NCBI GenBank assembly: GCA_029977705.1
Contig: JAPOKJ010000019.1
Span: 1 to 59,818, forward strand
Source of the DNA: Burkholderiales bacterium
GTDB lineage: Bacteria > Pseudomonadota > Gammaproteobacteria > Burkholderiales > Burkholderiaceae_E
Length of the DNA: 59,818 bases
Direction: 5' to 3'
Position 1 is the first letter of the stretch, and the number at the start of each line of letters is the position of its first letter. The translations under genes were made by a program, and so were the position numbers. The notes beneath the pieces were generated by a model, which worked only from the letters and a program-made list of their open reading frames with translations, searched no databases and was not told the origin of the DNA. Shown one piece after another: positions 26,461 through 34,440 of this stretch.

Positions 26461-27762
26461 TTACTTGCTGGTCGCGCTGACCTTGTCAGCGGGCTGCGCT
26501 GCAGGCGCTGCATCAGCCTTGGGTGCATCGGCACCGCCGGATCCCCCGCCCGCCTGGTACTGACCCTTGCGGGCAGCAGTGAACCAGGCCGGTTGAACGG
26601 CCTCGCCGGTCTTGTTGCCCCAGCTGTTGCGGGTGTAGGTCATGACCGCAGCCAATTCGACGTCGGACAGGGCCGCCCAGGACGCCATGGCGGTGGGCTT
26701 GCCATCCTTGGCGACGCCCTCCAGCAGGATCTTCAACTGGCCAGCGTAGGGACCATTGACCACCTTGGAGCCGTCAAGCGCGGGGAAGGCGGGCGGCACG
26801 CCCTTGCCGGTCGGCTGGTGGCAGGCCGCGCAGTTCTTGGAATAGACTTCCTGGCCTCGCGCCATCAGCTCTGCCATCTTCCACTCCTTGGTGGGGTCAT
26901 CGCGCTTGGAAGCGGCTTTCTTGACTTCGGCAGCCGCCCACTTGGCGTAGTCTTCCTCGCTCTTGACTTCGACCACGATCGGCATGAAGGCGTGTTCCTT
27001 GCCGCACAGTTCGGCGCAGTCGCCACGGAAGGTGCCGACCTTTTCGGCACGGAACCAGGTGTCACGCACGAAACCGGGGATGGCGTCCTGTTTGACGCCG
27101 AAGGCCGGCACCATCCAGGCATGGATCACATCCGAGGCGGTGGTGATGATGCGAACCTTCTTGCCCACCGGCACCACCAGGGGATTGTCGACTTCCATCA
27201 GGTAGGTGGCGGAGCGGGGGGCCTTGCCCTCGATCTGCTCGCGCGGGGTCGACAGGCGCGAGATGAACGAAATACCGGCCCCTTCCCCCTTGACGTAGTC
27301 GTAAGTCCAGTTCCACTGGGCACCGGTTACCTTGACGGTCAGGTCGGCATTGGTGGTGTCCTTCTGCTCGATGACCATTCGGGTCGCCGGCAGGGCCATG
27401 CCGATCACGATCAGCAGCGGCACGATGGTCCAGGCAATTTCGACGGTCGTGCTTTCATGGAAGGTCGCTGCCTTGGCGCCCTTGCTCTTGCGGTGCTTCC
27501 AGACCGAGTAGAACATCACCGAGAACACGGCCACGAAGATGGCCAGGCAGACCCACAGCAGGAAGTGGTGCATCCAGCGCTGGTCGGCGGCAATCCGGGT
27601 CACCGGCTCGGCCAGATCCAGCTGAAAACGCTTCGGCCCCCCCGGCATGTCGGGGATATCGGCTGCGAAGGCAGAGGCGCCCGTCATTGCCAGTGCAGCT
27701 GCAAGGCCCCAGTGGTTCAAGGTGTGTCGTGCCAGTTTGACTCGTTGTTTTACCAGGTTCAT
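26461..27762 (-). CDS. coxB: Cytochrome c oxidase subunit II with fused cytochrome c domain (caa3 type)
   Basis: Subunit II takes electrons from cytochrome c through the CuA centre. The 433-residue protein has a signal peptide and two membrane helices near 62-85 and 105-130. The CuA motif is GDCAELCGKEHAFMP, with the first His ligand in SDVIHAWMVP. A cytochrome c domain follows, with the heme site CAACH near residue 300 and a Met ligand probably near MASWAALSD. A Gly/Ala/Pro-rich tail ends the protein. The fused heme domain makes this a caa3-type oxidase. Confidence 0.96.
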   Translation of the reverse strand: MNLVKQRVKLARHTLNHWGLAAALAMTGASAFAADIPDMPGGPKRFQLDLAEPVTRIAADQRWMHHFLLWVCLAIFVAVFSVMFYSVWKHRKSKGAKAATFHESTTVEIAWTIVPLLIVIGMALPATRMVIEQKDTTNADLTVKVTGAQWNWTYDYVKGEGAGISFISRLSTPREQIEGKAPRSATYLMEVDNPLVVPVGKKVRIITTASDVIHAWMVPAFGVKQDAIPGFVRDTWFRAEKVGTFRGDCAELCGKEHAFMPIVVEVKSEEDYAKWAAAEVKKAASKRDDPTKEWKMAELMARGQEVYSKNCAACHQPTGKGVPPAFPALDGSKVVNGPYAGQLKILLEGVAKDGKPTAMASWAALSDVELAAVMTYTRNSWGNKTGEAVQPAWFTAARKGQYQAGGGSGGADAPKADAAPAAQPADKVSATSK

Positions 27763-27777
27763 CGCTTTTTTCCAGAC

Positions 27778-28281
27778 TCAAATCGTCGCCAGCGCCCGGC
27801 GCAGTTCAACAGCCCACTGCGCCCGGCTTTGGGCCGGCAAATGCCGTCCCACCGTAGTTTTTCCTCCCGAGCACACCAGCGTGATGGGTGCGCGCGGACC
27901 TCCCGGATATTCGATTCTCACCCACGGGGTGCTATACACCTCGCGGCTGCAGCGCGTGCCCGTCGACCGCTCGACGATCACGCAGCCTGAATCGGCCACG
28001 ACCCGCTCGTAATCCCCGGCATGCCGCGCATAGACGATGTAGGCCGTCAGCAGCGCAAGAATTTCGATACCGGCGAAGGGCAGGACCAGGGTAGCCCCGG
28101 TCAGGGCAAAGCCTATGGCTATGCCTGCCGACAACACGCCGATCGATCCGAACCACAGCGCCAGTTGAGCGGGACTGAGCGCGCAATTGCGACGATGGAC
28201 CCACTCTCGGGCCATGCCGGAAGAGGCTCGCGTCTGGGCCTCTGCAATGCGCTGCGGTTGATGCTCGGCTTCTGAGTGCAC
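27778..28281 (-). CDS. DUF2244 membrane protein
   Basis: This is a 167-residue protein with two adjacent membrane helices (about residues 40-85) and a C-terminal soluble domain, matching DUF2244. The start is GTG at 28281; an internal ATG at 28215 is an alternative. It heads the cytochrome oxidase operon 15 bp upstream of coxB, as in many betaproteobacteria. No function is established. Confidence 0.8.
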   Translation of the reverse strand: MHSEAEHQPQRIAEAQTRASSGMAREWVHRRNCALSPAQLALWFGSIGVLSAGIAIGFALTGATLVLPFAGIEILALLTAYIVYARHAGDYERVVADSGCVIVERSTGTRCSREVYSTPWVRIEYPGGPRAPITLVCSGGKTTVGRHLPAQSRAQWAVELRRALATI

Positions 28282-28307
28282 GGAGTCAGAAATTCCAGGA
28301 ATTGAAT

Positions 28308-28321
28308 TTGACGCGGATCAA
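28308..28321 (-). promoter_or_regulatory. FNR/Anr-like box at the cytochrome oxidase promoter
   Basis: On the minus strand the site reads TTGATCCGCGTCAA, matching 9 of 10 specified bases of the FNR/Anr consensus TTGAT-N4-ATCAA. It is centred about 9-10 bases downstream of the predicted transcription start, a position expected to block rather than activate. This suggests repression of the caa3 oxidase at low oxygen. Confidence 0.55.
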
Positions 28322-28330
28322 ACACCCGAC

Positions 28331-28336
28331 ATTATA
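28331..28336 (-). promoter_or_regulatory. Predicted -10 element of the DUF2244-coxBA operon
   Basis: A perfect TATAAT on the minus strand lies about 50 bp upstream of the DUF2244 GTG start, in the only gap before the operon. No good -35 hexamer is seen 17 bp upstream, so the promoter may be weak or need an activator. Confidence 0.6.
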
Positions 28337-28368
28337 GACACCCTCGCCGCCGCCGCCATCCCGGCAGG

Positions 28369-29286
28369 TCAGGATTTCCCCTTTCGGGGCCGCGCCGGCA
28401 GGAATTCGATGGGACTCAGGCCGTCTTCGCGCCGCTTTCGGGCCGGGACCCAGGCATGGCCATAGACGATCTCGAAACTCAGGCTGAGCGCCGCGCCATC
28501 GCCCTGGGTCGCCTGCAGGCGCGCCTGCAGTGCATCCCGGAAGCCGCGCCCGCGCAGGCCCGGCGCGCGCGACCGCAGGGCGTTGCCGCCCAGGCGATGA
28601 AGGTCCCGCAACAGGTCCGGGACGCGGCCAAAGCTCAGGTCGATGCGTTCCATGTCCATCACCGGCTCGGCAAAGCCGGCATTGACAAGGGCATCGCCCC
28701 AGTCATGCATGTCGCAAAAACCCATCAGCGTGCCAGCCTTGCCCTCGCGCGGGGCACGCAGCTGGCGCAGGGTATCGACCCCAAACACCGAAAACATCAG
28801 CAAGGCGCCGGGACGGGCAATGCGCATCAGCGCCGCCAGCGCCTCATCAGGCCGGGCAAGCCAGTGCAGGGAAAGGTTGGACCACAACAGGTCGACACTG
28901 TCGCGCGGCAGCGGGGGGGCGGCAATATCGGCCTCGATGAAGTGCTGGCGCGGGGACGAGCCGGCCCCCAGGGAGGCCAGCAGCCCGGCAAACAGGCCGC
29001 GCGCCGGCGGCGCCAGCCGCTCGCGGGCCCGCGCCAACATGGCAGGAGAATGGTCCAGACCGGTAACCTCGGCCTGCGGATACCGCTTTTGCAGGGCGGC
29101 CACCCCGGCCCCCAGCCCGCAACCCAGGTCGACGATGCATTGCGGCGCCAGGCGCACCGCATCGAGCCGCGACAACATCCGTGTCTCGACCTCTCGCAAC
29201 AGGTAGTCGTTGTCCTCGAAATGGCTGGCACGGCGCTCGAACTGGCGCAATACCGACTGAGGATCTAGGTCAGGAGGTTCAAGCAT
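28369..29286 (-). CDS. BioC-like SAM-dependent methyltransferase
   Basis: This is a 305-residue class I methyltransferase. SAM-binding motif I is IVDLGCGLGAGVAAL, then motif II region VTGLDHSPAMLARARERL and SVDLLWSNLSLHWL. These match BioC, which methylates malonyl-ACP or malonyl-CoA at the start of pimeloyl synthesis. No bio gene is nearby, so biotin function is only plausible. ATG 29286 fits the family; the frame remains open upstream. It is divergent from comF, a common arrangement in Burkholderiales. Confidence 0.78.
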   Translation of the reverse strand: MLEPPDLDPQSVLRQFERRASHFEDNDYLLREVETRMLSRLDAVRLAPQCIVDLGCGLGAGVAALQKRYPQAEVTGLDHSPAMLARARERLAPPARGLFAGLLASLGAGSSPRQHFIEADIAAPPLPRDSVDLLWSNLSLHWLARPDEALAALMRIARPGALLMFSVFGVDTLRQLRAPREGKAGTLMGFCDMHDWGDALVNAGFAEPVMDMERIDLSFGRVPDLLRDLHRLGGNALRSRAPGLRGRGFRDALQARLQATQGDGAALSLSFEIVYGHAWVPARKRREDGLSPIEFLPARPRKGKS

Positions 29287-29430
29287 AGGGCCCAATGATA
29301 ACGAGACAGGAAAGGCCGGCGCGGGTGAGGATGGCCTGTCACTGGGGGCATCCAGCCCCCGCTTTCGCCCCGCGAGGGTTGCGGCGTACCCCCGACCCCC
29401 GAGGCCACCCACGTCATTCCACCCCGACCC

Positions 29431-30288
29431 ATGGCCCGACCCTTCCTGATGCGCGCCCGCCGCCTGTTGTCACTGGGCACCGACCTGAGCCTGCAGGCCC
29501 TGCTGCCCCGCGTCTGCGCCCTGTGCGAGGCCGAATTGGGCAGGGCCGATGCCCGCCGCGCCCGGCTTTGCCCGCCCTGCCTGGAAGCCCTGCCCGGTAC
29601 CTCCGGGGGCCGCTGCCTGCGTTGCGCCCTGCACCACGTGCCGTCGGCGGCATGTCCCTTGTCCAGCGAGGCGCAAGCACCCTGGGACGCGGCGCTGGCC
29701 TGGCTCGATTACGGCTACCCGGTCGACGGCTGGATCCATGCGCTCAAGTTCCAGGGGGAAGGCGCCCTGGCCGAGGGCCTCGGTCACGGGCTGGCACGGG
29801 CGATACTGCGTCACCGCGAGACCTGGGCACCCCTGGTCGGACCGATCGATGCCATCGTGCCGCTGCCGCTTGCGCCCTCGCGCCTGGCGCGGCGCGGCTT
29901 CAACCAGGCGGCCCTGATCGCCACTGCGGTACAGCGCGCCTGGCGCCTTGAAGGGGACGCAGCACCGCCGCTGCGTCCGGACTGGCTGCTACGCACCGGT
30001 GACACCGCGCCCCTGTCCGGGCAGGGGGCCTCGGAACGCCCCGCGATGATTCATGGCGTCTATCAGGCCGGCAAAGGTACCCGGCACGGTCAGCGCCACA
30101 ACAACAAGGTCGGCAGCGCTGGGGAACCGTCCCTCAAAGGGCGCTGTGTGCTGCTGATCGACGATGTCATGACGACCGGGGCGAGCCTGGCCGAGGCCAC
30201 ACGATGCCTGAGGGCAGCCGGTGCCCAGGGCGTAGTGGTGGCGGCGGCCGCCCGGACACCGCTCGTCGCACACGAGTCTCCGGGATAG
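29431..30288 (+). CDS. ComF-family phosphoribosyltransferase-like protein
   Basis: This is a 285-residue ComF/GntX-type protein. It has an N-terminal zinc-ribbon with Cys pairs (RVCALCEAELG, CPPCLEAL, CLRCALHH) and a C-terminal PRTase fold with the PRPP-type motif VLLIDDVMTTGASLAEA. Homologues act in DNA uptake in competent bacteria. A poorly conserved stretch (about residues 205-235) interrupts the PRTase domain before its last motif. It is divergent from the bioC-like gene. Confidence 0.88.
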   Translation: MARPFLMRARRLLSLGTDLSLQALLPRVCALCEAELGRADARRARLCPPCLEALPGTSGGRCLRCALHHVPSAACPLSSEAQAPWDAALAWLDYGYPVDGWIHALKFQGEGALAEGLGHGLARAILRHRETWAPLVGPIDAIVPLPLAPSRLARRGFNQAALIATAVQRAWRLEGDAAPPLRPDWLLRTGDTAPLSGQGASERPAMIHGVYQAGKGTRHGQRHNNKVGSAGEPSLKGRCVLLIDDVMTTGASLAEATRCLRAAGAQGVVVAAAARTPLVAHESPG

Positions 30289-30333
30289 CAAATGCTTGCT
30301 TACAAACGAGACACAGCGCTCAGGAGCGTGAGC

Positions 30334-32868
30334 TCAACGACCCAGTACCGCCAGAGACTCGTCGCGCAGGCCCACCAGCAAGGCCTGCCCGGACGCATCC
30401 ACCACGAACTCCCCGTAGCGGGCCTTGGCAAATCGCTCGCCCTGGCCCTCCTGGAAGAACCAGGCATTGGTCGAGATCCGGACCGGATCGCGGGAAAGGC
30501 CGGGGACCCGCTGAAAGCGCAGCAGCATCTGGTCGGCCGCTGGCCCCTGGCGATCCTGCGGTGCCAGATGTGCGATGCGGCGCTCGTCCAGCCGGATCCA
30601 GACCTGCCCGTCCCGACCGGGGGTGGCCCGGGGCGCAGAGGCCTTGCCCGGGGCTGGCCCTTCCGTCTGGGCGCCCGCCTCGCCCTGCTCCTCCCGCTCG
30701 GCGATCTCGCCGGCCAACTCGAAGCGCAGTGCCATGTAGTCCCCCTGCATCAGCGAGCGCGGGTCGACCGGCGCCAGGGCCAGAAAAACATGCTGTCCCT
30801 GCTCGAGAATGCGCTCCTTGCTGCGAATGCCCCAGAGCGCAGCGGCGACGGTCACCACCAGGGCAAGGGCTGCCAGGGCGGAGCCCGAGGCCGGCCAGGC
30901 CGGCCTGGTCCGTTGTCCCGCCGTGGCGCGACGGGCCCAGTACCAGCGGCCCAGCAGCAGCGCCGCGCCGGCGGCCGCCAACAACAGCGACTTGAACCAC
31001 AAGGGCCAGAGCAGGTCGTAATAAAAGGCCGAGAACCCCAGCAGGCTGAGCAGGACCCCCATCCCCTGCCCTGCCCGGTCCCGGGGCCAGCAGGCGGCGA
31101 CAAAGGCCAGGCCCATGAACAACAGGGGGCTGCGCCACAGCAACAGGGTGGCCAGGGCCAGCGCAGCAGCCAGCGAAGGGCGCAAGCGCGGGGGCAGGAC
31201 AGGCCAGGCTTTCCAGGCGACGAAACCGGCCAGCATCAGGCTGGTCAACAGGCTCCATTGCCGATGCGCACTGAAGGCCTGGGCGATCTTGTCTGCACCG
31301 CCCCCGGCCACCATCAACGAGTCGCCCGCTGCCTTGGGCACCAGCAGCCCCAACACCAGCACCCCCAGGGCCAGGGCCGCCAGGGTACCCATTCGGGTGG
31401 CCGGGCTTCGCAGGGTGTCGAGCAGCACCCCATCGCCGGTGGGCCGCAGCGCCAGCGTCCCCAGGCCCGCCGCCGTCACGAGCAGCAAAGGCACATAGAA
31501 ACGCAAATCCCTCAACCCGTCGAACTGGGCCGGCCAGGTGAGGGTGATCATGAGCAGCGTCAGGGCCGACCAGAACCCCTTGACCGCAAAAAAACGGTGC
31601 CCGGGATGTGGAATCAGCACCGACAGCGCTCCGTACAGGAGCACCAGGGCCACTGCAAAAAGCCGCGCCTGGTGCAACTCGGACCCGCCAAGCAGGCGGA
31701 ATAGCGCATACACCAGCGCGGCCTGTCCGGCTAGGCTGAAGGCCAGCGCAAACTGCTGGCGGGCCATGCTCTCGACCCGGTGGAACAAGAACCTCGCCAG
31801 CCCGATCAGGGCCCCGCCAATGATCAGCCAGGCCATTCCCGCACCGCCCAGCCAGGACGCCAGGGCCATCGCCACGCTGGCCAGAAAACTGAGCATCAGG
31901 AGGGCACCGATCCAGGCGCCAGTACCCATGATCGCGCCCAGGTACCAGGGCGGGGCCTTCCCGGCTTCCTGACCGCCCGCCTGGCCGCCTTCCTGACCGG
32001 CCGCCAGCTTGCGCAGGCGGGTCACCACAGCCGAGGACAGGGCCACGAAGATCAGGCCCAGGAACATGCTGGTAAAGACGCCGTCGCCCCATCCGATCAG
32101 GCGCCCCAGGGCCGACACGGCCAGCAGGCAACCCGCAATCAGCGCAAAACCGAGCAGGGGCAGGTCGCGGCGCACGCGCAGGGCATGGGCTGCCAGCAGC
32201 GCCAGGCAAACCAGGGCCGTGCCCCATCGGCCGGCGTCGAAATGCATCAGGCTGCCTTCCAGACCCAGCCACAGGCTCAGGCCCAGGACAACGGTTCCGA
32301 GCACCCGCAGGCCCCACCGGCCGCGCAGCCCCAGCGCGGGTCGAAGGCGCCAGCCGGCCTCCCAGACGGCGAAACTGGCCCAGGCCGTCAGCAGGGGAAG
32401 CGCGAAGGCACTGCCGCCCAGGCTGCGCACCAGTCCATCCAGCACGCCGGCATGAATGGCGCCGTGGCGGATGACCGCAAACTGAACCAGCAGCAGCACC
32501 AACACCCAGATCAGGGGCGAGGCGGCCGCCCAGGCCCAGAGCAGCCCGAGGGCAGACCAGGCGGCGAACAACTGCCAGGCATCGGCACCGGTCTGGTAGA
32601 CCTGCCCGATGGTGGCGAGCCAGACCCCGGTGGCCCCGAAGGACAGGAACAGGCTGGCCTGGCGGGCGTGATCACGCCACCACAAGGACAGGATGGCGCC
32701 GAGGGTCACGGTACCGCCCAGCAGCAGGAACTTGTGCAGCGGAGTCAACAGCGACCAGTTGAACGCAAAGAAGCTGACCAGGCCAGCCACCAGCAGCAAG
32801 GCACCGGTTGCCAGCACCGCCCGGTCCAGGGCGGATCGGCTCAGGGCGGATTCAGGTTGAAGCATCAT
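30334..32868 (-). CDS. DUF2157-DUF4401-GDYXXLXY fusion membrane protein
   Basis: This is an 844-residue, many-helix membrane protein. The N-terminal part resembles DUF2157 (AFNWSLLTPLHKFLLLGG), the middle resembles DUF4401, and the C-terminal periplasmic part is a GDYXXLXY domain with MQGDYMALRFEL. In many bacteria these are separate, adjacent genes, so this looks like a three-part fusion. A Gly/Gln-rich linker (AAGQEGGQAGGQEAGK) lies near residue 300. The start overlaps the TGA of the DMT transporter (ATGA). Function is unknown. Confidence 0.82.
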   Translation of the reverse strand: MMLQPESALSRSALDRAVLATGALLLVAGLVSFFAFNWSLLTPLHKFLLLGGTVTLGAILSLWWRDHARQASLFLSFGATGVWLATIGQVYQTGADAWQLFAAWSALGLLWAWAAASPLIWVLVLLLVQFAVIRHGAIHAGVLDGLVRSLGGSAFALPLLTAWASFAVWEAGWRLRPALGLRGRWGLRVLGTVVLGLSLWLGLEGSLMHFDAGRWGTALVCLALLAAHALRVRRDLPLLGFALIAGCLLAVSALGRLIGWGDGVFTSMFLGLIFVALSSAVVTRLRKLAAGQEGGQAGGQEAGKAPPWYLGAIMGTGAWIGALLMLSFLASVAMALASWLGGAGMAWLIIGGALIGLARFLFHRVESMARQQFALAFSLAGQAALVYALFRLLGGSELHQARLFAVALVLLYGALSVLIPHPGHRFFAVKGFWSALTLLMITLTWPAQFDGLRDLRFYVPLLLVTAAGLGTLALRPTGDGVLLDTLRSPATRMGTLAALALGVLVLGLLVPKAAGDSLMVAGGGADKIAQAFSAHRQWSLLTSLMLAGFVAWKAWPVLPPRLRPSLAAALALATLLLWRSPLLFMGLAFVAACWPRDRAGQGMGVLLSLLGFSAFYYDLLWPLWFKSLLLAAAGAALLLGRWYWARRATAGQRTRPAWPASGSALAALALVVTVAAALWGIRSKERILEQGQHVFLALAPVDPRSLMQGDYMALRFELAGEIAEREEQGEAGAQTEGPAPGKASAPRATPGRDGQVWIRLDERRIAHLAPQDRQGPAADQMLLRFQRVPGLSRDPVRISTNAWFFQEGQGERFAKARYGEFVVDASGQALLVGLRDESLAVLGR

Positions 32869-33794
32869 GAAGGTCCCGTTCCCAAGGAGGCCCTTCGCTC
32901 GCGCCATGCGGGCGCCAGGGCACTGAGCAAGGCAGAGGCCAGGATCAGCACACCGCCCATCACAGCATAAGGACTGAGCACCTCGCCGGCAATCAGGACC
33001 GAGGACACCGAGGCGAAAATGACTTCACTGAGCATCACCAGCGCGGTAGTCTGGGCAGGCAGGCGCGCCGCCCCGTACTGCAAGGCCAGGTTGCCGAACA
33101 TCAGGGTCACGGCAAGCAGGCTCAACCCCAGCACCCAGCCCAGTTGCGGCGCGGGGGGCAGCGGTACCCGTCCGCTCGGTCCCAGCGCAAGCCCCGCCAC
33201 CACCGCCACCGCGCAGGCGCCGGCAAACATCGCAAGGGAGCGGGCTTCATTGGGGGTATCGGCATGGCGGCGCAGCAGCACATTGACGCAGGCAAAGCAG
33301 AATCCGCCGAAAAGCCCGAGCCACTCGGGCAGGTTGCGCGGCACCGGAAGACCCAGCCCGGGCCGCCACAGCACCAGCACGGCACCGCCCACAGCGAGCG
33401 CAATCTGCAGCAGCGACACCCCGGTGACCGGTTCGCGCAGCAGCCAGCGCGCCATCACAGTGGCCCATACCGGCATCATGTAAAAGAGCAGGATGACGCG
33501 TACCACCTCGCCTTCCTGGACCGCCCAGTTGAAGGCGACATTGTTCAGGCCGGAGGCCAGCATGATCCAAGCCAGCACCGGATGGGCGACCAGGGCACGC
33601 CAGGCGCGCGGCCGCCACAAGGTGACCAGCACCGTGCCCAGTCCGTAGATGAAGGCCGTCGCCCACAGGCTGTGCAGGCCCAGTGCATCGAGCCTGCGAA
33701 AAGGCCACCAGGCCAATCCCCAGAAAAAGGCATTGACCAGCAGGGCAAGGCAGGGCAGCAGGGCCGAGGGGCGCAGCGCAGCGGTGTCGGACAC
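32865..33794 (-). CDS. EamA/DMT-family transporter
   Basis: This is a 309-residue protein with ten predicted membrane helices in two EamA halves, the usual drug/metabolite transporter plan. Family features include FFWGLAWWPFRRL in helix 1 and an end repeat with ALVMLSEVIFASVSSVLIAGE. The substrate cannot be told from sequence. It overlaps the downstream fusion protein gene by 4 bp and lies 15 bp downstream of the isomerase gene, so the three may form one operon. Confidence 0.88.
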   Translation of the reverse strand: MSDTAALRPSALLPCLALLVNAFFWGLAWWPFRRLDALGLHSLWATAFIYGLGTVLVTLWRPRAWRALVAHPVLAWIMLASGLNNVAFNWAVQEGEVVRVILLFYMMPVWATVMARWLLREPVTGVSLLQIALAVGGAVLVLWRPGLGLPVPRNLPEWLGLFGGFCFACVNVLLRRHADTPNEARSLAMFAGACAVAVVAGLALGPSGRVPLPPAPQLGWVLGLSLLAVTLMFGNLALQYGAARLPAQTTALVMLSEVIFASVSSVLIAGEVLSPYAVMGGVLILASALLSALAPAWRERRASLGTGPS

Positions 33795-33809
33795 GTGGAC
33801 GTCGCCGCC

Positions 33810-34430
33810 TCAGGCCTGGCGCATGGCCAGGGCCCGATCGACAAAATCCAGGCGGTCCTGGCCCCAGAAACGCTCGCCATCGAGCACGAAAGTGGGGGAT
33901 CCGAACACACCGAGCGCCACCGCCTCTTCGCTGTACTCGCGATACAGGCGCTGTACCTGCTCCGAGCGCTCCAGGCCCTGCAACTGGGCACCCGGCAACC
34001 CGTTTTCGTCGGCAATGGCGATGCGCACGGCGGCCTGGGCCGTATCGCGCTCCTCGGCCCACAGGGCCCGCAGCAGGGCGTGGGACAGGCGCTGGGCATC
34101 CAGGCCCATGCATTGCGCCGCGATCACCATCCAGCCGGCATGCTTGTTCCAGTCGGGGTCGGTGACCACCTGCGGATAGTGCCGCGGCTCGAGCACCATC
34201 GGCATGCCCAGGTATTGGCGCCAGCGGTCCAGTTCAAGGGCATGATAGCTGCGCCGCGCCGGCGGCCGCGTGCGCAGGGGCACACCGCCGGTCAGCGGAA
34301 CGACGGCCTGGAAGTCGTAGGGCTTGAGCACCAGTTCCACTTTATGGCGGCGCACAATGTCCGCCAGCCGCGGACCTGCAAAATAAGCCCACGGAGATGA
34401 GAGACTATAGAAGCAACTGAGCTGGGTCAT
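33810..34430 (-). CDS. 2-hydroxychromene-2-carboxylate isomerase-like (DsbA-fold) protein
   Basis: This is a 206-residue DsbA-fold protein of the HCCA isomerase / kappa-GST group. The N-terminal FYSLSSPWAYFAGPRL has the catalytic Ser-containing stretch, and the cis-Pro motif GVFGSPTFVLDGERFWGQDRL near the end is split here as FGSPTFVLDG and FWGQDRLD. HCCA isomerases act in naphthalene degradation using glutathione, but many homologues have other roles. It is divergent from the flavoprotein gene, with only 10 bp between the start codons. Confidence 0.82.
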   Translation of the reverse strand: MTQLSCFYSLSSPWAYFAGPRLADIVRRHKVELVLKPYDFQAVVPLTGGVPLRTRPPARRSYHALELDRWRQYLGMPMVLEPRHYPQVVTDPDWNKHAGWMVIAAQCMGLDAQRLSHALLRALWAEERDTAQAAVRIAIADENGLPGAQLQGLERSEQVQRLYREYSEEAVALGVFGSPTFVLDGERFWGQDRLDFVDRALAMRQA

Positions 34431-34440
34431 ACGCCACATT

